A DNA stretch of 64,000 nt from Streptomyces sp. PT12 (GCF_003311645.1 NZ_QEST01000162.1:32154-96153); one strand, 5' to 3'. Shown: positions 48,100-59,993, numbered from the stretch's first letter. Program-made: numbers and translations. Notes: generated by a model from the sequence alone, not told the origin.

Positions 48100-48610
48100 C
48101 CCGGGCGAACTCCTCGGGGTCGGCGTCGAATCCCCGCACCGAGGCGGCGAACGCCCAGGGCCCTGCGCCGTCCCGCGTGAACTCACCCACCGTGGCCGAG
48201 AGCGCCCCTGCCACCTCGGGCAGCCCCCGCTCGGGCACCAGCTCGTCATGGCCCTCGACGACGCGCACGCGGGGGTTGCCCGCCTCGCCGAGCGTCCTCG
48301 CCCCGCCCGCCTGCTGCACCGCCACGCCGACGACGACGCGGACGTAGTCGGACGACATCCGGTCGAACTCGAACGCCATCACCTCGTCGTACCCGAAGCC
48401 CTGCCCGGTCCTGCTCTCGCGCTTGACCGTGATCGTGCCGTCGGGGGAGCGGCGTCCTGGGTGCACGACATAGACGGGGGCGCCGAACGGGTCGTCCTTC
48501 CTGAACACCCCCGCGATGATGTCCACGTCCCTCGACGCCTCGCCGGCCGGGCTCGGATCCCACTTGATCATCACCTCGGCCCTGGCGATTCCCCTGCTGG
48601 CACCGCTCAC
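48077..48610 (-). CDS. TerD-family protein
   Basis: 177 aa from the GTG at 48610 with GGGAGG upstream. The C-terminal portion has the TerD calcium-binding region (GFGYDEVMAFEFDRMSSDYV) and TLGEAGNPRVRVVEG. The usual leader strand (IKWDPSPAGEASRDVDIIAG) is present, but some acidic residues of typical TerD differ. Related to tellurite/stress resistance proteins; its exact role in actinobacteria is unclear. Downstream of hspR on the same strand, with a 135-base gap. Confidence 0.78.
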   Translation of the reverse strand: MSGASRGIARAEVMIKWDPSPAGEASRDVDIIAGVFRKDDPFGAPVYVVHPGRRSPDGTITVKRESRTGQGFGYDEVMAFEFDRMSSDYVRVVVGVAVQQAGGARTLGEAGNPRVRVVEGHDELVPERGLPEVAGALSATVGEFTRDGAGPWAFAASVRGFDADPEEFARVMGRRPA

Positions 48611-48745
48611 CGCGTCCTCCCAACGTCCCGACTGCTCAAGGTCGTTGCCATGGTGTCACGGGCGTCGCGCCGCCGCCGACGGGGCGAGGCGGCGGAGCGG
48701 GACGGCGGCGGAACGGGCGAGGCGCCGCCCGTGCGGGAGCAGGAG

Positions 48746-49198
48746 TCAGCGCCCGCGCTCGGGGCGCCAGACCACGATGGCGGACGACTGGCGGACGTCC
48801 TGGTACGGCACCAGGTCGCGGCGGTAGGAGGCGTGCACCTGCGCCTCCCGCTGCCGCATCGCGAGCGCCGCGCCCTCGACGGCCTGCTGGAGCTCGACGA
48901 CCTTGGCCTGGAGCGCGGCGACCTGGGTCTCCAGCTCGATGATGCGCTTGATCCCCGCGAGGTTGATCCCCTCGTCCTGCGAGAGCTTCTGCACCTGCCG
49001 CAGCAGCTGGATGTCGCGCGCGGAGTACCGGCGGCCCCGGCCCGCCGCCCTGTTGGGGCACACGAGGCCGAGCCGGTCGTACTGCCTGAGCGTCTGCGGG
49101 TGCAGCCCGGAGAGCTGCGCCGCGACCGAGATGACGTACACCGGGGTTTCGTCGGTCAGTTCGTAGGGGTTGCTGCTCTGTCCGTGCCGGCCGTCCAT
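48746..49198 (-). CDS. hspR: Heat-shock repressor HspR (MerR-type)
   Basis: 150 aa. A MerR-type HTH at about 19-70 (YVISVAAQLSGLHPQTLRQY, then DRLGLVCPNRAAGRGRRYSA), then a coiled coil (GIKRIIELETQVAALQAKVV and onwards). HspR binds HAIR (CTTGAGT-N7-ACTCAAG), with DnaK as corepressor. Last gene of dnaK-grpE-dnaJ-hspR, six bases after dnaJ. HAIR-like sites are upstream of dnaK and clpB in this window. Confidence 0.95.
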   Translation of the reverse strand: MDGRHGQSSNPYELTDETPVYVISVAAQLSGLHPQTLRQYDRLGLVCPNRAAGRGRRYSARDIQLLRQVQKLSQDEGINLAGIKRIIELETQVAALQAKVVELQQAVEGAALAMRQREAQVHASYRRDLVPYQDVRQSSAIVVWRPERGR

Positions 49199-49203
49199 CT
49201 CGT

Positions 49204-50397
49204 TTACTCTCCTCTCGCGGCCTCGAACAGCCCTGTTCGGGGGTCTTCGCCGTCCACCGCGGCGCGATAGTCCTCCAGGGCCTTTCTCGCCCTGTCGTCC
49301 AGGTCGCGCGGCACGGCCACCTCGATGGTGACCAGCAGGTCACCGCGGGTGCCGTCCTTGCGCACCGCGCCCTTGCCGCGGGCCCGCATCGTGCGCCCGC
49401 CCGGGGTGCCCGGCGGCAGCTTGAGCGTCACGGGCGGCCCGCCGAGCGTCGGCACCTTGATCTCGCCACCGAGCGCGGCCTCGGGGAACGTGACCGGCAC
49501 GGTGATCGTGAGGTTGTCGCCGCGGCGGCCGAAGACGGGGTGGTCGTCCACGTGCACGACGACATACAGGTCACCGCCCGGCCCGCCGCGCTCGCCCGGC
49601 GCGCCCTTGCCGCGCAGCCTGATGCGCTGCCCGTCGTCCACCCCCGCGGGGATGCGCACCTGCATCGTGCGCGAGCTGGTCGCCCGGCCGCTGCCGCGGC
49701 AGACCGCGCACGGGTCCTGGGCGATCAGCCCCCGGCCCTTGCAGTCCACGCAGGGGTCGGTGAGCGAGAAGCCGCCACCGCCGCCCCTGCTGACCTGCCC
49801 GGTGCCGACGCACGTGGGGCACACGCGGGGTGTGCCGTTCTTGTCGCCGGTGCCCGAGCACGCCTTGCAGGCCGCGCTCGACGACATCCGCAGCGGCACG
49901 GTGGCGCCCGCGACCGCCTCGGTGAAGCTGAGCGTCACCTCGGACTCGATGTCCTGGCCGCGGCGCGGCGCGGTGCGGGTGCCCGCGCCGCCGCGGTTGA
50001 ACAGGCCGCCGAAGACGTCCCCGAGCCCGCCGCCGAAGCCACCCGCGGCGCCTGGGCCCGTGGCAGTGCCAGGCCCGCCTGGCTGGCCGCCGCCGAAGAG
50101 GTCGCCGAGGTCGAAGTTGAACTGCCCGGCCCCGCCGGGTCCCTGGCGGAACCCGCCGTTGCCGAACAGCGCCCTCGCCTCGTCGTACTCCCTGCGCCGC
50201 TTGGGGTCGCCGAGCACGTCGTACGCCTCGGAGACATCCTTGAAACGCTCCTCCGCGCGGGCGTCACCGGTGTTGGCGTCCGGGTGGTTCTCCCGGGCGA
50301 GCTTCCGGTACGCCTTCTTGATCTCCGCCTCGGTGGCGTCCTTGGGCACGCCGAGGACCTTGTAGAAGTCCTTCTCGATGAAGTCCTTGGTGCTCAT
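49204..50397 (-). CDS. dnaJ: Chaperone DnaJ (Hsp40)
   Basis: 397 aa. J domain at 1-75 with the HPD tripeptide (KLARENHPDANTG); Gly/Phe-rich region; four CxxCxGxG zinc repeats (CKACSGTGDKNG, CPTCVGTGQV, CVDCKGRGLI, CAVCRGSGRA) at about 190-260; then the substrate-binding C-terminal domain. The ATG at 50397 follows AAGGAGG. Partner of DnaK in the operon. Confidence 0.96.
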   Translation of the reverse strand: MSTKDFIEKDFYKVLGVPKDATEAEIKKAYRKLARENHPDANTGDARAEERFKDVSEAYDVLGDPKRRREYDEARALFGNGGFRQGPGGAGQFNFDLGDLFGGGQPGGPGTATGPGAAGGFGGGLGDVFGGLFNRGGAGTRTAPRRGQDIESEVTLSFTEAVAGATVPLRMSSSAACKACSGTGDKNGTPRVCPTCVGTGQVSRGGGGGFSLTDPCVDCKGRGLIAQDPCAVCRGSGRATSSRTMQVRIPAGVDDGQRIRLRGKGAPGERGGPGGDLYVVVHVDDHPVFGRRGDNLTITVPVTFPEAALGGEIKVPTLGGPPVTLKLPPGTPGGRTMRARGKGAVRKDGTRGDLLVTIEVAVPRDLDDRARKALEDYRAAVDGEDPRTGLFEAARGE

Positions 50398-50439
50398 CCC
50401 CGGCGCCCCTCCTTCCACGTCGGCCCGGTCGCCTCGGCG

Positions 50440-53003
<2,564 letters not shown>

Positions 53004-53011
53004 CTACTTGC

Positions 53012-53032
53012 CTTGAGTGCAACTGGCTCAAG
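53012..53032. promoter_or_regulatory. HAIR element 1 upstream of dnaK
   Basis: CTTGAGT, seven bases, GCTCAAG: one mismatch from the HspR consensus. It lies 23 bases before the dnaK ATG. Confidence 0.85.
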
Positions 53033-53064
53033 ACTGCCGCAGGTCACCGGCCACCGTCAAATGT

Positions 53065-53085
53065 CCTGAGCCGACCCGGCTCAAG
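53065..53085. promoter_or_regulatory. Weaker HAIR-like element 2 upstream of dnaK
   Basis: CCTGAGC, seven bases, GCTCAAG, with three differences from CTTGAGT-N7-ACTCAAG. It is 32 bases beyond the first element; two HspR sites are common before dnaK in Streptomyces. Confidence 0.55.
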
Positions 53086-53104
53086 TCTTGTCCTCCCCGA
53101 GGGC

Positions 53105-54223
53105 TCAAGCCAGCGGGCTCAACGCCAGCAGCGCCACGTCGTCCTCGATCCGCGCCGCGAACTCGTTGACGTCGTTCCACACGAAGTCCACCAGCCGCGG
53201 CGGCGCCTCCGCCTCCCCCTCGCCGTCCCCCTCGCCGTCCCCCTCACCCTCCTCGTCGCGCCCGGACGACACATGGGCACCGACGCGTTCCACCAGCGGA
53301 TAGAACGCCCCGTCCCCGTCGCGCGCCTCGGTGACCCCGTCGGTGTAGCCGAGCAGCACATCCCCCTCCTCCAGCGCCACGACCGTGGGACGCGGCGGCC
53401 CCGGGTGCGCGAGGCCGCGCCCGAGGCCCAGCGGCGTCCCCGCCTCGGGGCGCAGCTCGCTCGCCGCGCCGCCCCTGACGAGCAGCGGCGGCGGATGCCC
53501 GCAGCTGATCAGCCGCGCCTCGCGCCCGTCCCCCGTGAACTCGACCAGCAGCGCCGTCGCGAACAGCTCCGACTGCTCGCCCGCGTCGATCACCAGGCGC
53601 CGGTCGAGCCGCGCCGCCACCCCGCGCAGCTCCTCCTCGTCGAGCACCGCCTCGCGGAACGCGCCGAGAAGCGCCGCCACCGCCCCCACCGCGGCCAGGC
53701 CGTGCCCCTGCACATCCGCCACGAGCGCCCGCACCCCGTGCGGCCCCGCCCGCACGTCGAACAGGTCGCCGCCCACGAGCGCGCCCACCTGCGCCGCCCG
53801 GTAGAGCCCCGCGCAGCACACGTCACCCACGCGCTCGGGCAGCGGCGGCAGCACGGCGCGCTGCGCCGCCTCGGCGACGTCGCGCACCACCACGAGGTCG
53901 CGCGTGTAGCGCGTCCTGATCCAGGACACCACCACGCTGAACGCCGCGATGGCCAGCACGGCCCCCAGGTCGGCGTCGCTGATGTGCGGAGGCCGGGTGA
54001 GCGGCAGGACCATCAGCCCCAGCGCGCCGCCGCTGATCGCCACCGTCCACAGCGGCCCGTAGATCAGCCCGGTGAGTGGGGGCAGCGCGGCGAAGAGGAA
54101 CGCCAGCTGCACCCAGCCCGGCGCCAGCCACTGGGCCACCCCGACCAGCACGAGCACCACGGGCGGCAGCACGCGCAGCCAGCGAGGGATCAGCCCCGGG
54201 GCGGTGAGGGGTCGGCTCCTCAT
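53105..54223 (-). CDS. SpoIIE/RsbU-type Ser/Thr phosphatase (PP2C), membrane-bound
   Basis: 372 aa. About four membrane helices near the N-terminus (VLPPVVLVLVGVAQWL, LAFLFAALPPLTGLIYG, AISGGALGLMVLPL, VLAIAAFSVVVSWI). The SpoIIE-type phosphatase domain follows (VGGDLFDVRAGPHGVRALVA, then DVQGHGLAAVGAVA, then LISCGHPPPLLVR). Near the end a low-complexity acidic run (EEGEGDGEGDGEGEAEA) interrupts a loop. Such phosphatases act on anti-anti-sigma factors. The ATG follows GGCTCC duplicated just upstream. Confidence 0.9.
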   Translation of the reverse strand: MRSRPLTAPGLIPRWLRVLPPVVLVLVGVAQWLAPGWVQLAFLFAALPPLTGLIYGPLWTVAISGGALGLMVLPLTRPPHISDADLGAVLAIAAFSVVVSWIRTRYTRDLVVVRDVAEAAQRAVLPPLPERVGDVCCAGLYRAAQVGALVGGDLFDVRAGPHGVRALVADVQGHGLAAVGAVAALLGAFREAVLDEEELRGVAARLDRRLVIDAGEQSELFATALLVEFTGDGREARLISCGHPPPLLVRGGAASELRPEAGTPLGLGRGLAHPGPPRPTVVALEEGDVLLGYTDGVTEARDGDGAFYPLVERVGAHVSSGRDEEGEGDGEGDGEGEAEAPPRLVDFVWNDVNEFAARIEDDVALLALSPLA

Positions 54224-54247
54224 CGGCTCAGGCTCCTCATCGGCTCA
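54214..54247. repeat. 17-bp perfect tandem duplication at the phosphatase start
   Basis: Two adjacent identical 17-bp copies span the start codon of the phosphatase and the stop codon of the amidase gene before it. The upstream copy contains a second ATG that leads to a stop after six codons. Confidence 0.9.
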
Positions 54248-55003
54248 GCCGCGCTGCGCGTCGATCCGGAGCTTGGCGGCCTCCTCGCGAATGGCGGGCA
54301 GCCGGGCGTTGAGCCCCTCGCCTGGGCAGTGGGTCTCCACGATGTCGCGGTGCCCCGAGACCACGGCCACGGTGGCGGGGTCACCCTCGGGGACGCGGCT
54401 GTCGTCGTTGGTGGACACCAGGCGCACGGTGCCGCGCGGGTCGGTGCCCATGCGCAGCTTCCACGCGACGACCCGCGCGATCGCCGAGACGAGCGCGTCG
54501 GGGACCAGCTCGGGCACCTCGAAGTCGCCGAGGGCGGCGATGCCGACGCTGTCCATGTTGAACCCGGAGGTGTGGGCGCCGAGGACGAAGCGGTCGAGGC
54601 CCCCCGCACGGCCCTCGTAGATCGTTCCGCACTTGTCGATCACGAAGTTGTAGCCCACGTCGTCCCAGCCCATGCGGCTCACGTGGTCGGACTGCATCGA
54701 ACGCAGCATCTCGGGCACGTCGGCGCAGTCGTAGCCGTCGGGGTGGCCCGTGTGGTGGACGAAGACGGCGCGCGCGGCGCCCGTGTAGGTGACCTTCTCG
54801 GTCCGCAGGTCCTCGTCGGCGCCCCACGCCCCCCGCGTGACCACCTCGGGCTTCACGCCGGGCCGTTCGACCGCGGGCGGCAGCCGCTCGGGCGCCTCGG
54901 ACGGCCCGGCCGACGCCCCGCCGAGCGGCGGCGCGTCCACGGTCACCACGACGGCGAGCGGCAGGACCGCGGCCATGACGGCCATCCTCCGGCGTGACCA
55001 CAC
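54245..55003 (-). CDS. PGRP/amidase_2-type peptidoglycan-binding protein
   Basis: 252 aa from the GTG at 55003 with GGGGAGG upstream. A signal segment (RRRMAVMAAVLPLAVVVTVD) precedes a peptidoglycan-recognition domain: ARAVFVHHTGHPDGYDCADV, then WDDVGYNFVIDKCGTIYEGR, then FVLGAHTSGFNMDSVGIAAL, and VAVVSGHRDIVETHCPGEGL. The zinc ligand His pair and a Cys are present, so amidase activity is plausible. Exported. It is 21 bases upstream of the phosphatase gene. Confidence 0.9.
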   Translation of the reverse strand: MWSRRRMAVMAAVLPLAVVVTVDAPPLGGASAGPSEAPERLPPAVERPGVKPEVVTRGAWGADEDLRTEKVTYTGAARAVFVHHTGHPDGYDCADVPEMLRSMQSDHVSRMGWDDVGYNFVIDKCGTIYEGRAGGLDRFVLGAHTSGFNMDSVGIAALGDFEVPELVPDALVSAIARVVAWKLRMGTDPRGTVRLVSTNDDSRVPEGDPATVAVVSGHRDIVETHCPGEGLNARLPAIREEAAKLRIDAQRG

Positions 55004-55021
55004 GGGCGCCTCCCCGGCTGC

Positions 55022-55666
55022 TCAGGGCAGGATCTTGACGGCGCTCGACCAGGTGAGGCCGAGGGGCTGCTGGACGGCCATGTGCAGGAGCTGGAGCGCT
55101 TCCAGCTGGCGGGCCCGGCGCAGCGGTCCCACGTCGAGCGGGCGCAGCCCACCCGCCTCGGCCAGGTCGGCGACGGCGCCCTTGCCGTCGGCGTCGTCGC
55201 CCGCGATCAGCACGTCGAGCGGCTTGCCCGCCACGGCGCCGCTGAGCAGCGTGGTGGCGAAGACCGTGTTGAACGCCTTGACCACGGGCGCGCCCGGCGC
55301 GGCCTCGGCGGCGATCAGCTCGGCGGCCGACGTGCCGGGCGGCACGAGCGAGTCGTCGAGCGATGTGGGGTCGACGGGGTTGGAGATGTCGACGATCACG
55401 GACTCGGTGAGCGCGGTCCCATAGGTGGCGGCCAGCTCGACCCCCGCGGGGTAGGGGACGGCGAGCACGACGAGGTCGGCGTCCTCGACAGCGATGGCGT
55501 CCGACGCGCCGACGGTCCCGTCGGGCGCGGCGCGGGCGAGCTCGCCCGCGAGCGCCTCGGCCCTGGCGTGCGACCTGCCGATGATCCGGACGGTGTGCCC
55601 GCCCGCCAGCGCGATGGTCGCCACGGCGCGGGCCATGGCCCCCGTGCCCACGATCGTCACAATCAT
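55022..55666 (-). CDS. NADPH-dependent F420 reductase-like oxidoreductase
   Basis: 214 aa. N-terminal NAD(P) fold TIVGTGAMARAVATIALAGG, then VRIIGRSHARAEALAGELAR, DADLVVLAVPYPAG, VIVDISNPVD and VKAFNTVFATTLL. These are hallmarks of F420H2:NADP reductases and related Rossmann proteins. Would transfer hydride between NADPH and F420 or another flavin-like partner. The ATG at 55666 has no strong Shine-Dalgarno. It is 18 bases upstream of the amidase gene. Confidence 0.82.
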   Translation of the reverse strand: MIVTIVGTGAMARAVATIALAGGHTVRIIGRSHARAEALAGELARAAPDGTVGASDAIAVEDADLVVLAVPYPAGVELAATYGTALTESVIVDISNPVDPTSLDDSLVPPGTSAAELIAAEAAPGAPVVKAFNTVFATTLLSGAVAGKPLDVLIAGDDADGKGAVADLAEAGGLRPLDVGPLRRARQLEALQLLHMAVQQPLGLTWSSAVKILP

Positions 55667-55707
55667 GGGTCCATGCCAGCACGGGCCCAGGGCGCCCGCA
55701 TCTCGCG

Positions 55708-56742
55708 CTACGGCGCGGGGGGCAGCTCGCGGTCCTGCCGGATCGCGGCGAAGAGGCGCCCGGCGACGCGCTCGTCCAGCCGCAGCCGGTTGGCCTCGGT
55801 GGGGTGCGGAACGGTCGGCACGGTGCGGAACCCGAACGCGTCGTCGGGCACGGCCCTGATGTCGCCCGCCAGGTCGTACAGCTCGTCGAGCGAGTCGAGC
55901 CCGGCGTCCGCGGTGATGGCTGAGGTCACGGCCTTCAGGACGGGGTAGAGCCTGGCGGGGTCGGTGACGGTCCGCTCGTCGGTGACGCGCTGGTAGAGGC
56001 GGCCGAGGAATTCCTGCTGGCGGGCGAGCCTGTTCAGGTCGCTGCCGTCGCCGACGAAGACCCGGGCCCGCACATAGGCGAGGGCCTGTTCCCCGTCGAG
56101 GAGGTGGCGCCCCGCCGGGAGGTCATGGCCGACGTTCGGGTCGTGCTCCGCCTCGTCGACCTCGACCTCGACGCCGCCGACGGCGTCCACGACGTCGGCG
56201 AAGCCCTCGAAGCCGATCACCAGGTGGTGGTCCACCCTGATGCCGCTCATGGCCTCGAACGTCCTGATGGTGCAGGCCGCGCCGCCGAACTGGAACGCCC
56301 AGTTGAACTGCGCCGTCGTCGCCTCGCTGCGCCCGCCGTCCTCGGTGCGGCACGCGGGGATGTCCACCACGATGTCGCGCGGCACGTGCACCGCGTCGGC
56401 GCGCCGCCCGTCGGCGGAGAGGTGCAGGAGCAGCACGGTGTCGGAGCGCGCGTTGCCCGTGCCCGAGCCGGAGTCGTGGCCGATGACCAGGATGTCCCTG
56501 GCCGCGTCCGCCGCGTCGGGCCGCTCGCCCGAGTCCTCGCCGAGCGCCCGCGCGGCGGCGTGGTCGGTGCTGATGTTGCCGTCGAGCCGCTGGTACACCC
56601 ACAGCGCCACCCCCGCGATGACCGCGAGGATGACGCCGAAGATCAACAGGAGCCACCACAGCCACCTCTGACCACGCGTCGTCTGGACCGCCACCGGCGC
56701 ACACCGCCCCTTCGGATCGCTCACGCCTCGCCTGCGCCCCAT
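55708..56742 (-). CDS. LytR-CpsA-Psr (LCP) family cell-wall ligase
   Basis: 344 aa. One N-terminal membrane helix (WLWWLLLIFGVILAVIAGVA), then the LCP domain: ARSDTVLLLHLSADGRRADA, VHVPRDIVVDIP, a GVEVEVDEA strand, LDGEQALAYVRARVF, GDGSDLNRLARQQEFL. Attaches anionic polymers or glycans to peptidoglycan outside the cell. Starts at either ATG 56742 or the GTG at 56724 (MSDPKGRC), which has a better upstream GAGG. Confidence 0.92.
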   Translation of the reverse strand: MGRRRGVSDPKGRCAPVAVQTTRGQRWLWWLLLIFGVILAVIAGVALWVYQRLDGNISTDHAAARALGEDSGERPDAADAARDILVIGHDSGSGTGNARSDTVLLLHLSADGRRADAVHVPRDIVVDIPACRTEDGGRSEATTAQFNWAFQFGGAACTIRTFEAMSGIRVDHHLVIGFEGFADVVDAVGGVEVEVDEAEHDPNVGHDLPAGRHLLDGEQALAYVRARVFVGDGSDLNRLARQQEFLGRLYQRVTDERTVTDPARLYPVLKAVTSAITADAGLDSLDELYDLAGDIRAVPDDAFGFRTVPTVPHPTEANRLRLDERVAGRLFAAIRQDRELPPAP

Positions 56743-57034
56743 CGTGCGCGGCGGCGGGGGCGAAGTCCTGAAGGGCGGTTGCGGGCCGGGCCGCTTCCAC
56801 CGAACGGGGGCGGCGCGGCGGCCGAACGGCCGAGGTGGCGGGCCTGGACGCCCCGCCCGGGCCGCGAGCGGCGCGCCACTCGGGGTCGCGCCGGTCGACG
56901 GCGTCCCCCCGAACGAGAGGTGTTCCCCCCGAACGAGGGACGACGAATCAAGTTACCGTCGAGTAGCATGGGGCTGGGCTATGTTGGCTAGCCCTCCGTT
57001 CACCCCCTGCCCGCAGGTCCGAGGAGCCACCGCC

Positions 57035-59179
57035 ATGCAACTCGCCGCCATCGTCGTCACGCTGGTGCTCACCGCGGTCGCCGTCGCGCTGTTCGCCCGG
57101 GCCGTCACCCGGCTCGTCGCCACGCTGCGCCTCGGCCAGCCCGTTCCCGAGGGGCTGCGCACCGACGATCCCAGGCGCCGCACGCTCACCCTGGCCAGGG
57201 AGTTCCTCGGCCACACGCGGATGAACCGCTGGGCGCCCGTCGGCGTGGCGCACTGGTTCGTCGCCATCGGCTTCCTGACCCTGGCGGGCACGATCATCCA
57301 GGCGTACGGGCAGCTGTTCCAGGCCGACTGGACGCTCCCCGTGCTCGGCGGCTTCGTGCCGTACGAGATGTGGATCGAGTTCATCGCGGCGATGACCGTG
57401 CTTGGCATCGCGGCCCTCATCGTCATCCGGCTGCTGAGCCTGCCCTCCCGCGCCGGACGGAAGTCGCGGTTCACGGGCTCGACCGCGTGGCAGGCGTACT
57501 TCGTCGAGTATGTGATCCTCACGATCGGCGCGGCCATCCTGGCGCTGCGCGGCCTCGAGGGCGCCCTCCACCACGTCGACGGGTACGACCCGGCGTACTT
57601 CGTGTCGTATCCCCTGGTCGCGGCGTTCGACGGGCTCTCCGCCGCCACCTTGCAGAATCTCGTGTACGCCACGGCCATGGTGAAGCTCGGCGCCACCACC
57701 GTCTGGGCGATCACCATCGCGCTCCACACCGACATGGGCGTGGCATGGCACCGGTTCCTGGCCTTCCCCAACATCTGGTTCAAGCGGAACGCCGACGGCG
57801 AGCCCGCCCTGGGCGCGCTGCTGCCGATGACCTCGGCGGGGAAGCCGATCGACTTCGACGACCCCGACGAGGACGACCAGTTCGGCGTCTCCCAGGTCGA
57901 GCACTTCTCCTGGAAGGGCCTGCTGGACTTCTCCACGTGCACCGAGTGCGGCCGCTGCCAGTCCCAGTGCCCCGCGTGGAACACCGGGAAGCCCCTGTCC
58001 CCCAAGCTCCTGGTGATGTCCCTGCGCGACCACGCGCACGCCGCCGCCCCCTATCTGCTGGCGGGCGAGACCGTCGAGCGCCCGCTGGTCGGCACGGCCG
58101 ACGAGGGGGGCGTGATCGACCCCGACGTCCTGTGGTCCTGCACGACGTGCGGCGCCTGCGTCGAGCAGTGCCCCGTCGACATCGAGCACGTCGACCACAT
58201 CGTGGACATGCGCCGGTACCAGGTGATGATCGAGTCGGCCTTCCCCAGCGAGGCGGGCACCATGCTGAAGAACCTCGAGCGCAAGGGGAACCCCTGGGGC
58301 CTCGCCAAGAAGAAGCGCCTGGAGTGGACGGCCGAGGTCCCCTTCGACGTGCCGGTGGTCGGCCGGGACATCGATGACCTCACCGAGGTCGACTACCTCT
58401 ACTGGGTCGGCTGCGCGGGTGCCCTCGAGGACCGCGCGAAGAAGACCACCAAGGCGTTCGCCGAGTTGCTGCACATCGCGGGCGTCCGCTTCGCGATCAT
58501 GGGCGGCGACGAGGCGTGCACCGGCGACTCCGCCCGCCGCCTGGGCAACGAGTTCCTGTTCCAGCAGCTCGGCCAGCAGAACGTCGAGTCGCTCAACGCC
58601 GCGTCGGCCACCCGCGTCGTCACCACGTGCCCGCACTGCTTCAACACCATCGCCAACGAATACCCCCAGCTGGGCGGCCGCTTCGAGGTCATCCACCACA
58701 CCCAGCTGCTCCAGCACCTCATCGACGAGGGCAAGCTCGTGCCCGTCACCCCCGTCGACGGCCTGATCACCTACCACGACCCCTGCTACCTCGGCCGCCA
58801 CAACAAGGTGTACACCCCGCCCCGCGAGATCATCGGCCGCGTCCCCGGCCTGCGGAACGAAGAGATGCACCGCCACAAGGAGCGCGGCTTCTGCTGCGGC
58901 GCGGGCGGCGCCCGGATGTGGATGGAGGAGCGCATCGGCAAGCGGATCAACGACGAGCGGGTCGACGAGGCCCTCTCCCTCGACCCCGACATCATTTCGA
59001 CCGCGTGCCCTTTCTGCCTGGTGATGCTCTCCGACTCGGTGAACGGCAAGAAGGCCGACGCCGCAGCCAAGGAGGACCTCCGCGTGGTCGACGTCGCCCA
59101 GCTCCTCCTGGAGTCCGTCACCACGACGGCCCCCGGCGACACCCAGATCCCCACGGCCGAGCCGGAGCCCGCCACCTGA
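57035..59179 (+). CDS. Membrane Fe-S oxidoreductase (heterodisulfide-reductase-like, two CCG domains)
   Basis: 714 aa from the ATG at 57035 (GAGGAG upstream). The first 240 residues contain about six membrane helices in a nitrate-reductase-gamma-like cytochrome fold (FLGHTRMNRWAPVGVAHWFV, then GGFVPYEMWIEFIAAM). Two [4Fe-4S] motifs follow (CTECGRCQSQCP, CTTCGACVEQCP). Two CCG domains come next (GCAGALEDRA onwards; HDPCYLGRHNKVYTPPREII, then GFCCGAGGARMWMEERIGKR). Expected to move electrons between the quinone pool and a thiol or flavin partner. Adjacent to LCP, divergent. Confidence 0.92.
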   Translation: MQLAAIVVTLVLTAVAVALFARAVTRLVATLRLGQPVPEGLRTDDPRRRTLTLAREFLGHTRMNRWAPVGVAHWFVAIGFLTLAGTIIQAYGQLFQADWTLPVLGGFVPYEMWIEFIAAMTVLGIAALIVIRLLSLPSRAGRKSRFTGSTAWQAYFVEYVILTIGAAILALRGLEGALHHVDGYDPAYFVSYPLVAAFDGLSAATLQNLVYATAMVKLGATTVWAITIALHTDMGVAWHRFLAFPNIWFKRNADGEPALGALLPMTSAGKPIDFDDPDEDDQFGVSQVEHFSWKGLLDFSTCTECGRCQSQCPAWNTGKPLSPKLLVMSLRDHAHAAAPYLLAGETVERPLVGTADEGGVIDPDVLWSCTTCGACVEQCPVDIEHVDHIVDMRRYQVMIESAFPSEAGTMLKNLERKGNPWGLAKKKRLEWTAEVPFDVPVVGRDIDDLTEVDYLYWVGCAGALEDRAKKTTKAFAELLHIAGVRFAIMGGDEACTGDSARRLGNEFLFQQLGQQNVESLNAASATRVVTTCPHCFNTIANEYPQLGGRFEVIHHTQLLQHLIDEGKLVPVTPVDGLITYHDPCYLGRHNKVYTPPREIIGRVPGLRNEEMHRHKERGFCCGAGGARMWMEERIGKRINDERVDEALSLDPDIISTACPFCLVMLSDSVNGKKADAAAKEDLRVVDVAQLLLESVTTTAPGDTQIPTAEPEPAT

Positions 59180-59252
59180 GCCCGCCTCCCCGGACGGGCC
59201 GTGAGGGACGGCTCAGGGGCCCGTTCGGGAGTACGGTGGCCCGCGGAAGCGG

Positions 59253-59258
59253 TACGTT
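59253..59258 (+). promoter_or_regulatory. Candidate -10 box (TACGTT) of the Yip1-like gene
   Basis: TACGTT lies seven bases before the GTG at 59266, the leaderless pattern. Confidence 0.42.
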
Positions 59259-59265
59259 CATAGGC

Positions 59266-59988
59266 GTGGCCGTATTCAGAAGGAACCGCGACGAGCAGTA
59301 CCCGCAGCCGCAGCCCTATCCCCCGCCGCAGCCGCGCTACGGGTACCCGCCGCAGCAGCCGTACCAGGGACCCCCGCCGTACCAGCAGCACCCGGAGCCC
59401 CACCCCACCTATCCCGACCCCGGCCCCGCGGCGGGCCCGCCACCGCAGCCGCCGCTGCCCTGGCGCGAGCTGCTGAGCGGCATCGTGCTCCACCCCAGCC
59501 GGACGTTCTGGCACATGCGCGACTACCCGATGTGGGCCCCCGCGCTGATCGTGACGTTCCTCTACGGCCTCGTCGCGGTCTTCGGCCTGGACAACGCCCG
59601 TGAGTCGATCCTCGACACCACCGCCTCCACGGTCGCGCCGTACCTGCTGTTCACCGGGGTGGCGATGGGCCTTGGCGCACTGGTGCTGAGCACCGTGACC
59701 CACAACCTCGCGCGGCAGTTCGGCGGGAACGGCCTGTGGGCGCCCACCGCGGGCCTGGCCATGCTGATCATGACCCTGACGGATGTGCCCCGCCTGGCCC
59801 TGGCCCTCTTCCTCGGCGGAGCGGACCCGGTCGTCCAGGTCCTCGGCTGGGCGACATGGCTGGGCGCGGGCGTGCTGTTCACGATGATGGTCAGCCGCTC
59901 CCACGAGATCCCGTGGCCCCGCGCCCTGGCCGCCTCGACGATCCAGCTGCTCGCGCTGCTGATGCTCGTGAAGCTGGGCACCCTGTAG
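59266..59988 (+). CDS. Yip1-family membrane protein
   Basis: 240 aa. The first 65 residues are Pro/Gln/Tyr-rich and likely cytoplasmic. Then comes a Yip1 domain with about five helices ([20 protein letters not shown], then [35 protein letters not shown] and so on). Function unknown; the family is found in membrane trafficking or stress systems. The GTG start is placed by TACGTT and by the first hydrophilic residues [11 protein letters not shown]. Confidence 0.8.
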   Translation: MAVFRRNRDEQYPQPQPYPPPQPRYGYPPQQPYQGPPPYQQHPEPHPTYPDPGPAAGPPPQPPLPWRELLSGIVLHPSRTFWHMRDYPMWAPALIVTFLYGLVAVFGLDNARESILDTTASTVAPYLLFTGVAMGLGALVLSTVTHNLARQFGGNGLWAPTAGLAMLIMTLTDVPRLALALFLGGADPVVQVLGWATWLGAGVLFTMMVSRSHEIPWPRALAASTIQLLALLMLVKLGTL

Positions 59989-59993
59989 GCCGC

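Noticed and set aside
53086-53110. Extra GCTCAAG half-site near dnaK as a third HAIR
   Set aside because: It is a single half-site overlapping the end of the phosphatase coding region with no partner at N7 spacing.
56743-57034. Small gene in the gap before the Fe-S oxidoreductase
   Set aside because: The open frames there have no start with ribosome site and no codon preference; only short GAACGAG repeats were seen.
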